Under the pieces are notes generated by a model. That model saw nothing but the letters and a program-made list of their open reading frames with translations. It searched no databases and was not told where the DNA came from. From the NCBI GenBank assembly GCA_017963125.1, contig JAGCUA010000093.1, positions 1 through 64,000 of the forward strand: a stretch of DNA of 64,000 nt, read 5' to 3'. Source of the stretch: a bacterium. Lineage in GTDB: Bacteria; UBP6; UBA1177. The position numbers were made by a program, and so were the translations under genes. This document shows positions 18,233-27,590 of the stretch, piece after piece; position 1 is the stretch's first letter; the number at the start of each line of letters is the position of its first letter.

Positions 18233-18357
18233 TTTCACACCTTAAAAAAAACCGCATAATTTTAATCAACAATTATTTTTCGTCCATTTTTTTGAAGTGA
18301 GCGCGGAAAGTAGGTGTCTTCTGCATGGCGCATGATCTCTGCGGATGATGGCGATAA

Positions 18358-18385
18358 TTGTTTTAAGCAGAAAAGAGTGTATAGT
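18358..18385 (+). promoter_or_regulatory. Candidate promoter for the first CPHC thiol protein
   Basis: TTGTTT (18358-18363) and TATAGT (18380-18385) are separated by 16 bases and lie 34 bases before the ATG at 18420. Confidence 0.45.
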
Positions 18386-18419
18386 GTCATGTTTTTTTGA
18401 TTGCTGACAGAGAGAGACT

Positions 18420-18833
18420 ATGAAGAAGATTTTATTTTTTCTTGTTTTAACGGCGCTTTCATTTGCCGTTTCGGCTGAAGAGACGCAGAAAAACGAGGTT
18501 TTCTATTTTTTCTATTCTGCGACCTGCCCGCACTGCCATGAGGCGATGCCTTTTATTGAAGAGCTTGAAAAAGAGCGTCCGGACATAATTTTCAAAAAAC
18601 TGGAGGTCTCCGGAAACGAGGTGAATCTTGCCATTTTCCGGAAAAAAACGGCAAAACTGGGCATCAAAGGCGGCGGAGTTCCGACATTCATTTTCAAGGA
18701 CAAATATATCGTCGGATTTAAAAAAGGGCTCTATGAAGGAAGAATCCGTGCGATGATCGGAAAACCTGCGGACAAGACCAGCAAAAAGGGCGTCAAAACC
18801 GGAAAACAGAAAACTCAAGAGCTTGTAAAGTAA
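18420..18833 (+). CDS. Periplasmic thioredoxin-fold protein with CPHC active site
   Basis: The 137-residue protein has a Sec signal peptide (to about residue 19, SAEE) and a thioredoxin-like domain with redox motif CPHC at 36-39 and the cis-Pro loop GGGVPTF. CPHC is the DsbA-type sequence, favouring an oxidising or isomerising role in the cell envelope. The C-terminus is a Lys/Thr-rich tail. Its first 100 residues closely resemble those of the next gene, so the pair arose by tandem duplication. Confidence 0.8.
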   Translation: MKKILFFLVLTALSFAVSAEETQKNEVFYFFYSATCPHCHEAMPFIEELEKERPDIIFKKLEVSGNEVNLAIFRKKTAKLGIKGGGVPTFIFKDKYIVGFKKGLYEGRIRAMIGKPADKTSKKGVKTGKQKTQELVK

Positions 18834-18881
18834 TCTCAAGACCCGTTTCAAAGCTGTTTCGGAATAAAATTCAATGTTTTT

Positions 18882-18909
18882 TTGTTAAAAAAATGATTTT
18901 GGCTATGAT
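18882..18909 (+). promoter_or_regulatory. Candidate promoter for the thioredoxin-CcdA fusion
   Basis: TTGTTA (18882-18887), a 16-base spacer and TATGAT (18904-18909) precede the ribosome site GGAGG and the ATG at 18940. Confidence 0.45.
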
Positions 18910-18939
18910 TGCCGGATTTTTTGTTCGACGGAGGTTTTT

Positions 18940-20079
18940 ATGAAAAAATTTTTCCTGCTCCTTCTGGTGCTTTTTTCGTTTGCTGTCAATGCTGAAGAAG
19001 TGCAGAAAGACAATGTTTTTTATTTCTTTTATTCCTATAAGTGTCCGCACTGCCACGAGGCTCAGCCGTTTATAGCGCAGATCGAAAAGGAGTACAGCGA
19101 TATAACTTTCAAAAAGCTCGAAGTTCTTCAAGTGCCGGAAAACATGAAACTTTTCAGGGAAATGACTAAAAAACTCGGTATTCAGGGCGGCGGAGTTCCG
19201 ACATTCATATTCAACGGAAAGTTCATTGTCGGTTTCCAGTCAGGGCATCACGACGCACTTATCCGTGAAATGATAGAAATGAACAAAACTGACGGCGAAT
19301 CGTGCGGCGAGCAGTGCCAGGAATGCAAGGAAAACGTGATCGACGTTCCGGTCCTGGGAAAAATCGACGCACAGCTTGTCAAACTTCCGAGTTTCACGTT
19401 CATAATCGGTCTTCTTGACGGCGTTAATCCGTGTGCGATGTGGGTTCTGATGTTCCTTCTCACGCTGCTTGTTTCTGCAAAAAGCAGAAAAAAAGTCATA
19501 ATGATAGGTTCGGTTTTCGTTCTTTCGTCGGGCGTCGTCTATTTCCTTTTCATGACGGCGTGGCTCAACATCTTCACGTTCATGGGAATGACGACTTATG
19601 TCACGATCGCACTCGGCGTAGTTGCTCTCGTCATGGGACTTATCAACATGAAGGAGTTCTTCTTCTTCAAAAAAGGGGTCAGTCTGATGATTCCGGACAA
19701 AGTGAAACCAAAACTTTTCGAGAAGATGAGGAAAGTCATAAACAACAAAAACATGTTCTTCTCGATCCTCGGAACGATCGCGCTTGCGTTTTTCGTAAAT
19801 CTGATCGAACTCGGCTGCACGATAGGACTTCCGGCGATCTACACGAGAGTCCTTTCTATCCAGAATGTCTCGACCTTGAAAAAATATCTCTACATGGCGC
19901 TTTACAATCTCTATTACGTTGTTCCGCTTGCAATAATCGTGCTTATTTTCGTCGTAACGATGGGCAAGCACAGATTCGAAGAAAAACACGCGAAAAAACT
20001 CAAACTCGTGAGCGGACTTCTCATGCTCACTCTTGGACTCATTTTGATAATCAAACCCGATCTTCTGGTTTTCTCTTAA
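18940..20079 (+). CDS. Thioredoxin (CPHC) fused to a DsbD/CcdA-like membrane domain
   Basis: The 379-residue protein starts with a signal peptide and a periplasmic thioredoxin-like domain (CPHC at 35-38, GGGVPTF). A short Cys-rich hinge (SCGEQCQECKEN, about 120-132) follows, then a polytopic domain of about six helices. That domain carries NPCAMW (Cys165) and ELGCTIGLP (Cys293), the paired membrane cysteines that shuttle electrons across the inner membrane in DsbD and CcdA. The natural reading is a self-contained device carrying reducing power from cytoplasmic thioredoxin to the envelope. The extra Cys cluster in the hinge is unusual. GGAGG lies before the ATG. Confidence 0.85.
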   Translation: MKKFFLLLLVLFSFAVNAEEVQKDNVFYFFYSYKCPHCHEAQPFIAQIEKEYSDITFKKLEVLQVPENMKLFREMTKKLGIQGGGVPTFIFNGKFIVGFQSGHHDALIREMIEMNKTDGESCGEQCQECKENVIDVPVLGKIDAQLVKLPSFTFIIGLLDGVNPCAMWVLMFLLTLLVSAKSRKKVIMIGSVFVLSSGVVYFLFMTAWLNIFTFMGMTTYVTIALGVVALVMGLINMKEFFFFKKGVSLMIPDKVKPKLFEKMRKVINNKNMFFSILGTIALAFFVNLIELGCTIGLPAIYTRVLSIQNVSTLKKYLYMALYNLYYVVPLAIIVLIFVVTMGKHRFEEKHAKKLKLVSGLLMLTLGLILIIKPDLLVFS

Positions 20080-20081
20080 AT

Positions 20082-20190
20082 CGTTATTATCGTTATTATC
20101 GAGAAGAACGATTCGCCGCCTTGTGTCGGTATAACGTTATAACGGTATCACGGTATAACGAAAAGATTGGCGGCGGCTTGAAACCGCCGC
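20082..20190. repeat. Intergenic tetrad element, copy 1, with GC hairpin
   Basis: Between convergent genes lie two 9-bp CGTTATTAT units (20082-20099), GATTCGCCGCC (20110-20120), four 8-bp units (CGGTATAA, CGTTATAA, CGGTATCA, CGGTATAA; 20127-20158), then GGCGGCGG (20169-20176). The last is also the 5' arm of a 7-bp hairpin GCGGCGG/CCGCCGC (20170-20190). The layout matches copy 2 at 36955. No T-run follows the hairpin on either strand, so a classical terminator is not claimed. Confidence 0.7.
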
Positions 20191-20205
20191 GTGAAATTTC
20201 GGGAT

Positions 20206-22797
20206 TTAAAGTGTGGTGATCGCGCAGCCGCTTGATTTTTTCTTCTTGGGCTGGTCGTCGTCAAGGTTCATGTCGTCGGAATCGTCAGCAGGTTCTTCAT
20301 CTGCTGTATCGGCAGCATCGCCGTCATCCGGTTCGGTATCTGCTGCGGTGTCGGTTTCATCCGGATCATTTACTGATACGCATCTTGAATCAACGCATTT
20401 TGCTGCATCATCAGGATCTACGCAGTCTGCGTCTTCTTCACACGGCATACCGCAGATATCTGTTTTTCCGTTGTAGAGTTTGTGGCATTTCATGCTGTAG
20501 CCGTAGCCGAAACTTCTGCACTGGCTGTCGTCTTCGCAGCCTGGCAGGCAGAGATTCATCTTGTATCCCTGGAAATTGACTTCCGCGCACTTGTTCGGAC
20601 CGTTTTCCTCGTCGTTGCATGCGTTGTCGTCGTCTCTGCACATTACAAGGCAGATTCCGTCTGGGATCTGGTCGAGGCACATCATTGCATTGTATTTGCA
20701 GTCCTCGGTCGTTTCACACGGTCCCATCGGTTCTGACGGGTTGTTCCTGCAGAGTTTGGTTTTTGTGTCGCAGTAAGCGTTTTCCGAGCAGTCTTTGTCG
20801 TCAGAACATTCAGGGAAGCACAATCCGAGTTTTTTGTCGGTGCATGCAAAGCCTTTAGGGCAGGGATTGCTGTCGTTGCACTCAAGAAGGCAGTCCGTGC
20901 CGTAGTCATCTGTCGGTGCTGTTCCGTCTGGGCAGGTGAAGTTGTTGTTCTTGATCGTGCAGTAACCGTCTTTAAATTTGTATTTTCCGAAGTCTCCGGT
21001 AAGACATTTGACATCGGAACCTTTGAAATCAGCGCTTTCGCAGTCGCCGTCCTCTTTGCATTTTGAGGTAACTTTTGAGATGTCCTTGTTCAAACCTTCG
21101 TCAACTTTGCCGTCGCAGTTGTTGTCAAGGTTGTCAGCTGTTTCATCAGCACTGCCTTCGCACATGTCGAGACCCATAGCGAGTCTGACTGCCTTGAGCA
21201 GGTTGAGTCTGCCGTAGCCGTATTTGATACTGTGGCCTTTTTCATCGTAGAAACCTGTTTCAGGATTTACTTTGTCTGCACTTTTGTGAAGTATGTCGAT
21301 AGCTTCTTCAAGCGAAAGTTCCGGATTTACCGAAAAGATGACGCCGAATGCGCCGGTGATTACCGGAGTTGACGAAGAAGTTCCGCTGAACTGGTTCGTG
21401 TAGTCCTTATCCTTCATATCACCGTAGCCGGTAAGATAGCTCGTTGCGATACCGAGTGTCGGTCTCATCGAAAGTGACGGAGCGACGATGTCAAGCATAT
21501 CACCGTAGTTGGAGTAGGTGACTCGCGTATCCCATCCGGAGCTTGCACCGACTGTTACAACGTTGCTTTTAACGGTTTCGTCGCCGCGTTTAAGCTCGAA
21601 TTCATAGGTGAGGATCCCTGTGTAGCTTGCATCAACGCCGTCGTTACCGCTTGCATAGACTATGACGCCGCCTTTTCTGTTTCTACCTTCTTCCATGAAT
21701 TTTTTGTGGCTGTTGATCTCGCCCTGTGAAGCGGGGATTTCGCCGAAACCGGCCATAGGACCGAACGAGCAGTTGATCGCTACGATCTCGGGATCGGCAG
21801 CATATTTTTCATATACTTCCATGAGTTTTTTGTCGCTGGAGCTTGCCTGAGTCCCCATGCCGCCTTCCATGTAGGTTACGGGGTAAATTCCGCACCACGG
21901 GCATATTCCGACCGTTCCGATCTCGTTGCCTTCAGCGGCAGCGACACCTGCGCAGTTCGTTCCGTGTGAGTATCCGCTTGAACCGTACATCGCATTTTGG
22001 GGATCATTAGGGTCGTAGGTTCCGGGATTTCCGGTCTGACCTGCATGTACCATGTTGAAACCGTCTTCAAGTTTGTTCTTGAGGTCCGGATGCTCGAAAT
22101 CGACGCCGCTGTCCATGATAGCGACTTTGGTTTTTTCGTCGAAACCTTCAAGATCTCCGCCTTCGATCCCGTTGTAAATGAATTCTATTGCCTCTTCGAA
22201 CTTGACATCGGCATGTTTCAGCGTGCTGACTTTGTCACCGTAGACGCCGATTGCTTCGCCGGTGTTTTTGAGAGACCACTGGTAGTTTTCAGTGTAGTAT
22301 TTGTCCTTGACCGGAAATTTCACCGGATTTACAGCTTTGAGTTCGTATCTTCTGTAAAGGTTCGGGAACGCGAATCCGTCGCCGTTTTCAACGATCTGCT
22401 GAGCCGTTTTAACGCTGTCAGCCGCACCGGAGAACTCTATAAGGTTGTATCCGTTCAAGATCTCCGTGGCTTTTACGTTGTATTTTTTCTCAATAAATTC
22501 AGCTGGTTTTGTTCCCTGATAAAAGAAAACGGAATCGGCAACGACAATGTTCATTTCGACCAGATAAACCGGCAGGTTTCCCTGAACGTGTTTGTCGATA
22601 ACGATAAATTCATCGCCGGAAACCCATTTCATTTTGTAGTTTTCGGGAGCCTTGAGAGAAGCAGCGTCGATTTTCGAAGCGAAAACATCTCCGTTTCTCT
22701 TCATTTCAAAAAATGTTCCGTCGCTTCTGTAGACCTTTTCCGCAAACAAAGTCATGCAGAAAAGCACTGCAAAAGTGAAAAGAAAAAACTTTTTCAT
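20206..22797 (-). CDS. Secreted subtilisin-like (S8) protease with Cys-rich C-terminal region
   Basis: The 863-residue protein has a Sec signal (to about 19), a propeptide-like region to about 165, and a subtilase domain with the triad Asp229 (MDSGVDFEHPD), His278 (SHGTNCAG) and Ser474 (SGTSSSTP), plus oxyanion Asn385. After the protease come a MopE-like metal-binding motif (NLDNNCDGKVDEG) and several Cys-rich CxxDxDC modules. An Asp/Thr-rich linker follows, and the protein ends KKKKSSGCAITTL. The same kind of Gly-Cys tail ends the proteins at 25464 and 31522. AGGAGG precedes the ATG. An extracellular protease is firmly supported; its target is unknown. Confidence 0.9.
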   Translation of the reverse strand: MKKFFLFTFAVLFCMTLFAEKVYRSDGTFFEMKRNGDVFASKIDAASLKAPENYKMKWVSGDEFIVIDKHVQGNLPVYLVEMNIVVADSVFFYQGTKPAEFIEKKYNVKATEILNGYNLIEFSGAADSVKTAQQIVENGDGFAFPNLYRRYELKAVNPVKFPVKDKYYTENYQWSLKNTGEAIGVYGDKVSTLKHADVKFEEAIEFIYNGIEGGDLEGFDEKTKVAIMDSGVDFEHPDLKNKLEDGFNMVHAGQTGNPGTYDPNDPQNAMYGSSGYSHGTNCAGVAAAEGNEIGTVGICPWCGIYPVTYMEGGMGTQASSSDKKLMEVYEKYAADPEIVAINCSFGPMAGFGEIPASQGEINSHKKFMEEGRNRKGGVIVYASGNDGVDASYTGILTYEFELKRGDETVKSNVVTVGASSGWDTRVTYSNYGDMLDIVAPSLSMRPTLGIATSYLTGYGDMKDKDYTNQFSGTSSSTPVITGAFGVIFSVNPELSLEEAIDILHKSADKVNPETGFYDEKGHSIKYGYGRLNLLKAVRLAMGLDMCEGSADETADNLDNNCDGKVDEGLNKDISKVTSKCKEDGDCESADFKGSDVKCLTGDFGKYKFKDGYCTIKNNNFTCPDGTAPTDDYGTDCLLECNDSNPCPKGFACTDKKLGLCFPECSDDKDCSENAYCDTKTKLCRNNPSEPMGPCETTEDCKYNAMMCLDQIPDGICLVMCRDDDNACNDEENGPNKCAEVNFQGYKMNLCLPGCEDDSQCRSFGYGYSMKCHKLYNGKTDICGMPCEEDADCVDPDDAAKCVDSRCVSVNDPDETDTAADTEPDDGDAADTADEEPADDSDDMNLDDDQPKKKKSSGCAITTL

Positions 22798-22882
22798 AAT
22801 TCCTCCTAAAAAAAGCAGTCAAAAAAACCATATTTGCAAGCAAAAAACAGACTCATATTATTTGCTCACTAAATTCAATGAA

Positions 22883-23377
22883 TTACAAATCTTTGCCGCA
22901 GCATTTTTTGTATTTTTTGCCGCTTCCGCACGGACACGGATCGTTGCGTCCGATTTTCGGAGTTTCGCGGCGGACCTGTTCAGGCATGATTTGTGTGCCG
23001 TCCTCAAAAAACCATTTCCCGTCGATCTTCTTGAACATTGCGTGCTCGTGGTGGCACTGCATAACGCCGTCAAGCATAGAAAACGCCTTAAAATCTACGC
23101 TTCCTGTTTCGTCATTTATGCCGCCTGCTTCGGTTCCTGTGATTTCCAGTTTTTTCCAGTCGGTCTTCTTTGACCATCTTTCGACAGCGTCACGCGTCAT
23201 GTTTCCTGTCTGGTCAGGAACGACTGTGTCCATGATGAAATCTATTTCGTGAGCCGCAAAAGCCGAGTATCTCGCACGCATCAGCTCTTCAGCCGTATTG
23301 GCGTTTTTTCTCCCTTTGATTATCGGTTCGCAGCACTCTTCGTAATTTTTTCCGCTTCCGCAGTAACATTCAGCCAT
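22883..23377 (-). CDS. YchJ-like protein with two SEC-C zinc motifs
   Basis: The 164-residue protein starts [13 protein letters not shown] and ends [16 protein letters not shown], two SEC-C zinc-binding motifs. They flank a central NTF2-like YchJ domain ([18 protein letters not shown]). SEC-C motifs bind zinc and often contact SecB or ribosomes; the YchJ family itself has no established reaction. It is cytoplasmic, and is encoded between a secreted protease and a lipoprotein on the same strand. GGAGG lies just before the ATG. Confidence 0.85.
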   Translation of the reverse strand: MAECYCGSGKNYEECCEPIIKGRKNANTAEELMRARYSAFAAHEIDFIMDTVVPDQTGNMTRDAVERWSKKTDWKKLEITGTEAGGINDETGSVDFKAFSMLDGVMQCHHEHAMFKKIDGKWFFEDGTQIMPEQVRRETPKIGRNDPCPCGSGKKYKKCCGKDL

Positions 23378-23386
23378 TTTTTCCTC

Positions 23387-23917
23387 CTACTTCAACAGCC
23401 ATTTTTTGTCTTCTTTTGAAAACTCGAACTCAGCCTTTTCAACTGTAGTTTCGGGTTTGATGTATTGTTTGTCGGCGAGAGGCTTGAAAATTTCGTAAAG
23501 CTCGCCCTCGCAGACGGTTTTTACCTGATATTCGGCACTCGCGAACTTTCCTTGGTTCACGATCCCTGTGAAACGGTCGAAAACCGTGGTGCACACTTCG
23601 ACCGTGCAACGGTTCTTGTCGCATTTAAAAATCTTTTTTCCCTCTTCGGTCGCTTCGAACATCGGCATTTTTTTGCCGGCAGCCTCGACATAGACCTCCG
23701 GCTGGAACGTGAGGTATTTGCCGGTCGCGATCGCTTTGTAAACCGGAACATAACTCGGATCGGTCATCGCTCCGAGATAAAATGAGACGCTGCGGCCCGG
23801 CATCTTCGCCAGACGCTCTTTGATAAGCGCTTCGGCAGCTTCGGGTTTGAGCGAGTTGTCTTCGCACGAAACGAGCAGAAATAAAATGATAGAAGCAAGC
23901 ATCAAAACCTTTTTCAT
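23387..23917 (-). CDS. Small lipoprotein of unknown function
   Basis: Reading from the ATG at 23917 gives a 176-residue protein with a lipoprotein signal (LFLLVSCED). A longer frame to 24016 would only add residues from the intergenic repeat. The mature part is mostly alpha/beta with one CDKNRCTVEVC segment that could form disulfides. I do not recognise the family. Nine bases separate it from the YchJ-like gene, so the two are probably co-transcribed. Confidence 0.7.
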   Translation of the reverse strand: MKKVLMLASIILFLLVSCEDNSLKPEAAEALIKERLAKMPGRSVSFYLGAMTDPSYVPVYKAIATGKYLTFQPEVYVEAAGKKMPMFEATEEGKKIFKCDKNRCTVEVCTTVFDRFTGIVNQGKFASAEYQVKTVCEGELYEIFKPLADKQYIKPETTVEKAEFEFSKEDKKWLLK

Positions 23918-23988
23918 AGTAAACCTCAAAAAAAAGAGAACTGAAATTCTGCGAATGGTAGTTTTTTTTCGGAAAATGTAAAGAAACA

Positions 23989-24020
23989 ACGTGACGGCGT
24001 AACGATGTAACGACATGACG
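23989..24020 (-). repeat. Intergenic tetrad element, copy 3 (core only)
   Basis: Read on the minus strand this is exactly four 8-bp units: CGTCATGT, CGTTACAT, CGTTACGC, CGTCACGT. They match the units of copy 2. The CGCCGCC/GGCGGCG flanks of copies 1 and 2 are missing here. Confidence 0.7.
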
Positions 24021-24034
24021 ACTTTAATTCCTGC

Positions 24035-24062
24035 TTGACTTAAAAAGTTTTGTGTGTAAGCT
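24035..24062 (+). promoter_or_regulatory. Promoter for the 24118 lipoprotein
   Basis: TTGACT (24035-24040), a 16-base spacer and TAAGCT (24057-24062) lie 56 bases before the ATG; GGAGG is in place before the start at 24118. Confidence 0.5.
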
Positions 24063-24117
24063 ACGCCCGTTTATTGGCTTTTGGCTTTTTTAGTTTTTTT
24101 TATTTTGGAGGTTTTTT

Positions 24118-25263
24118 ATGAAAAAGTTTTGGATGATTTCAATGCTTCTTATCGCGGCTCTTTTCGTAATCAGCTGCGGTGACGGCGAAGAAGAAGGCGG
24201 CGAAGGCGGTGCATGCACGACTCAGGGCGCTTTCAGATGCAGCGGTGACATGCTTCAGAAATGTGATCAGGAAGCATGGAAACCTTTTGAAAATTGTGCA
24301 GATTCCGGCAAAACCTGCAATGCAGAAACAGGAAAATGCGAAGCAAAAGGCGGAAACGACAATGCTGACTCCGGCAACGAAGGCGGCAATGATGACAACG
24401 GTGACAGCGGCAACAATGAGCCGACCACTCCGACCGATCCGACAAACCCGACCGATCCGGCAAACGCTCTTACCTGCAGCGAAATCTATCAGTGCATGGT
24501 AGACTGCGGCCAGGACGGCACATGCCAGCAGGGATGCTTTGACAAAGGCGACGCTACAAGCCAGGCTCAGCTCAACGCCCTTCTCCAGTGCCTCAACACC
24601 TGCAACGAATCTTCTTCAACAGACGAAGAATTCCAGAACTGCGCTAATGCACAGTGCGCTACGGAAATTTCGAACTGCGGTCTCGGCGGTGATCCGGCTG
24701 ATACTTCCTACAATTCACCGTACGGAAGTGCAACGCTCAACTTCTCGACCCAGTACATTTATGTAAACCAGAATGACCAGTCTCAGGACGGTTTCGTTAT
24801 GTCTCCTTTCGCAAACGGCTCGATCGGTAACACCGGTTCTTTCAGCCTTGCACCGGCTGATGCTTATGCAACAATTTCCTACGCTATGGCTATGCAGGGA
24901 ATGGTAGCTGTTGTCCAGATGCCTTACTACGCTCAGGGCCAGCAGGCAGTTCCGGGAACTCTTGCAGTTCAGCTTGTATTCGACGCTAACACCATCGCAG
25001 TCGGTTCCGGCACGATCGGTCTCACTCAGGACGACCTTGGTCAGATGTATGTCCTTGATGAGGAAAACGGTCAGGAATGTATGCACGCTATCGCAATGGG
25101 TGATGTAAGCATCAACGCTTTGGAAAATATCACCACAGGCGGTGCTGGCAGCGCACTGGCTCTTACCGGCAACGTAACGTTCTACAGCCCGAAGAATGTT
25201 CCGGGATACGGCGATATCACCAACGCATTCTCGACTCCGGTTGTAGCTTGCTCAGTAAGATAA
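24118..25263 (+). CDS. Cys-rich lipoprotein with Asp/Asn/Gly linker
   Basis: The 381-residue protein has a lipobox (LFVISCGDG) followed by a Cys-rich module (CTTQGAFRCSGDMLQKCD...C...TCNAETGKC). A low-complexity Asn/Asp/Gly/Pro-Thr linker follows to about residue 118, then a second Cys-rich helical module (CSEIYQCMVDCGQDGTCQQGC). The C-terminal 180 residues look beta-rich, with many Gln and Ala residues. The first module resembles stretches common in lipoproteins of Myxococcota-like genomes; the function is unknown. It is a monocistronic unit with its own promoter and a strong terminator, and its regular codon choice suggests good expression. Confidence 0.85.
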   Translation: MKKFWMISMLLIAALFVISCGDGEEEGGEGGACTTQGAFRCSGDMLQKCDQEAWKPFENCADSGKTCNAETGKCEAKGGNDNADSGNEGGNDDNGDSGNNEPTTPTDPTNPTDPANALTCSEIYQCMVDCGQDGTCQQGCFDKGDATSQAQLNALLQCLNTCNESSSTDEEFQNCANAQCATEISNCGLGGDPADTSYNSPYGSATLNFSTQYIYVNQNDQSQDGFVMSPFANGSIGNTGSFSLAPADAYATISYAMAMQGMVAVVQMPYYAQGQQAVPGTLAVQLVFDANTIAVGSGTIGLTQDDLGQMYVLDEENGQECMHAIAMGDVSINALENITTGGAGSALALTGNVTFYSPKNVPGYGDITNAFSTPVVACSVR

Positions 25264-25284
25264 GCTGATCGGTTTTGATTTTTC

Positions 25285-25311
25285 AGCCCCTCTCCGGAGG
25301 GGCTTTTTTTT
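25285..25311 (+). terminator. Rho-independent terminator of the 24118 lipoprotein
   Basis: AGCCCCTC and GAGGGGCT form a perfect 8-bp stem with a TCCG loop, followed by eight T residues. It lies 21 bases after the stop codon. Confidence 0.9.
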
Positions 25312-25463
25312 GCCCTGCAGCTTTTGTTTCTCCGGAATTTATGCTGAATGCAGGATCGTTTCCGATCGGTTCGAAGAGGCTGATCCTGAGTCTGTTTGAA
25401 CAGATATGAGATTAAACCGTCTGATTATGAGTCTTTGTTGATTTGAATGAATGATTATTGATG

Positions 25464-27572
25464 TCAGATGAGATCAAGCGAGCAGCCGCCGTTTGATTTT
25501 GATTTGGTTTCTTCTTCCATGCAGTATTTCGAACAGCCGTCGCCGCTCATTCTGTTGCCGTCGTCGCACTGTTCGCCTTCGTCGATTATGCCGTTGCCGC
25601 AGTTGTCTTTGTTGTCGTCGGTGTCCGTAGTGTCTGAATCGTCCGTTTCGTCGTAGCAGCCTGATATGTTCCAGCTCATGCAGTCTGAAGCGCATACCGC
25701 GGTTCCGTTTTGAGGAGCATCTGCAAGATTGCTGCACGGGATCGTACTGCCGTCACAGATTTCGTTTGCTTCAATGACGCCGTTTCCGCAGACGGGACCA
25801 GTTGGCTCGGTAGGTTCAGTCGGTTCAGTGGGCTCCGTCGGCTCAGTTGGCTCGGTAGGTTCAGTCGGCTCGGTAGGCTCAGTCGGATCGGTTGGGTCAT
25901 CAATCGTATCAGGATCGCCGCTGCATACGACCTGACTTACATCCTCTCCAGCTCTTTTGAGAGCCCTTTTGACAGCTTTGCATGCGTTGATCCTGCCGTA
26001 GCCGTATTTTTCGTTGAATCCGTCTGTGTTGTAAGTTGCTCCGCCGACTTTATCGGAAGTTCTGACATAGATATCGTAAACTTCGTTTCTCGAGAGATTC
26101 GGGTTTGCCGCAAGAACAAGTCCTGTGATTCCGGCAGCAAGCGGGCATGCCGAGGAAGTTCCGCTGAAATCGTTGGTGTAGTTGCCGTTTTTGTCACCGA
26201 GCGATGTTTTGCCGGAGTTGTAGCCGTCACTGCCCATGTTGTCGATCGTCCAGATTCCGTCATATTGTTTGGTATAACTTGAATTGTAGTCGGAACTCGG
26301 AACCATAAAGTCCAATGACGGACCGTAGTCGGAATAAGAACATCTCTGTCCGTCGGCTTTTGTAGCACCGATTGCGAAAACATTCGGATTACCTGCAAAT
26401 CCGTCTTTCGTACGGGAGTTGTCGATGCTTTCATCGCCGTTGCCGGCTGCGAAAAGAATGATTATTCCTTTGCCGTTTCTCCCTGTTGACGTAAGATTTG
26501 CAACGAGATCCTTCAAAGTCTGGGTCATATCTTCGGCTCCGTATCCGTCAGCCGGTCCCCAGCTGTTCGACATGATGTCGGCTCCGGCATCTGCCGCCCA
26601 TTCAAATGCATCGAGGCCTATACTGCTGAGCGATATGTTGCTGCTGGTCAGATCGATTCTGATCGGAATGATTTTGCAGTTAGGGCATGCTCCTACGACA
26701 CCTTTGCCGTTATCCGCCTTTGCAGCTGCAACTCCGGCACAGCAGGTCCCGTGCATGTCGGAGTAATCGGGGTGCCGATTGTCGTTTTCGTAAGACGGGT
26801 CATTGTCTTTGCCTCTGAAATCGTATCCTGCAAGAAACTGGCCCTCCATATCTTCGTGGTCGAGATCGAATCCGTCGTCAATGATCGCAAGTTTGATACC
26901 TTCTCCACCGATATTGCCTTTGAAAGTCTGCAATACTTCCCATGCTTCGGCGACATGCGCATGATCGCTGCCGGTAAGCTGTGAGTTCGTGCCGTCGTTG
27001 TGAAGATGCCACTGGTTGGAAAAAAGCGGGTCATTCGGGATGTAGGCCCGTTTTTGAAGATTGATGAAAAAATCGGGCTCTGCCTGTTTTACGATTTTGG
27101 AATCGACAAGCGCCGCCGCTTTTTTTATCGGGTTTTCCTCAACGGAAACCAGATACCATTCCGGAACGTATTTGTACTGTTTGATCAGCTTCATTCCGTG
27201 TTTTTCGCACCATTTTTCTGCATTTTCGGTATTCGGTTTCCCTGGAATTTTAACAAAAATCTGGTTGCTGACATAAACTGTGCCGCCCTCTTTTTTTCTG
27301 TATGCCGGGAATAAATTTCCTGATTTCTGCAATGTTTTCAGAGTGCTGTCTCCGGGAGCTTCGATGATGGAGATGTTTCCGTGTTTTTTGATCAGTTTAA
27401 CATCAGCCGGAAGTGTGAAATCGGCTCTTGTCTTTGAAGTTCTGATGAAGGAATAGCTTGAAAAATCCTCGGTAAGTTCGATTTTTCGGCCGTCGGAATA
27501 GTAGTAGAGTGTTTCTGCCGGAAGAACTGCCGCAAAAAGCAGCACGGTCAGAAAGAAGATCAGTTTTTTCAT
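25464..27572 (-). CDS. Secreted subtilisin-like (S8) protease with (EPT)9 linker and DUF4215-type repeats
   Basis: The 702-residue protein has a Sec signal (to about 19) and a fervidolysin-like propeptide. The subtilase domain has Asp232 (IIDDGFDLDHED), His274 (DMHGTCCAG), Ser473 (SGTSSACP) and oxyanion Asn378 (FAAGNGD). A Pro-rich linker of two DPT and nine EPT units (25801-25899) leads to two Cys-rich modules; the second, CGNGIIDEGEQCDDGN...GDGCS, is a DUF4215-type Myxococcus repeat. The protein ends TKSKSNGGCSLDLI, a tail like those of the proteins at 20206 and 31522. It lies 18 bases after folE2 and is probably the last gene of a long operon. Confidence 0.9.
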   Translation of the reverse strand: MKKLIFFLTVLLFAAVLPAETLYYYSDGRKIELTEDFSSYSFIRTSKTRADFTLPADVKLIKKHGNISIIEAPGDSTLKTLQKSGNLFPAYRKKEGGTVYVSNQIFVKIPGKPNTENAEKWCEKHGMKLIKQYKYVPEWYLVSVEENPIKKAAALVDSKIVKQAEPDFFINLQKRAYIPNDPLFSNQWHLHNDGTNSQLTGSDHAHVAEAWEVLQTFKGNIGGEGIKLAIIDDGFDLDHEDMEGQFLAGYDFRGKDNDPSYENDNRHPDYSDMHGTCCAGVAAAKADNGKGVVGACPNCKIIPIRIDLTSSNISLSSIGLDAFEWAADAGADIMSNSWGPADGYGAEDMTQTLKDLVANLTSTGRNGKGIIILFAAGNGDESIDNSRTKDGFAGNPNVFAIGATKADGQRCSYSDYGPSLDFMVPSSDYNSSYTKQYDGIWTIDNMGSDGYNSGKTSLGDKNGNYTNDFSGTSSACPLAAGITGLVLAANPNLSRNEVYDIYVRTSDKVGGATYNTDGFNEKYGYGRINACKAVKRALKRAGEDVSQVVCSGDPDTIDDPTDPTEPTEPTEPTEPTEPTEPTEPTEPTEPTGPVCGNGVIEANEICDGSTIPCSNLADAPQNGTAVCASDCMSWNISGCYDETDDSDTTDTDDNKDNCGNGIIDEGEQCDDGNRMSGDGCSKYCMEEETKSKSNGGCSLDLI
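25801..25899 (-). repeat. 9-bp tandem repeat encoding (DPT)2(EPT)9
   Basis: Eleven 9-bp units encode Asp/Glu-Pro-Thr between the protease domain and the Cys-rich modules. As with the GDT repeat, length change would keep the reading frame and only alter linker length. Confidence 0.85.
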
Positions 27573-27590
27573 GATTCGACTCCAAAAAAT

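Noticed and set aside
20170-20190. Bidirectional terminator between convergent genes
   Set aside because: The 7-bp GC hairpin is real but no T-run follows on either strand. It is better explained as part of the intergenic tetrad element.
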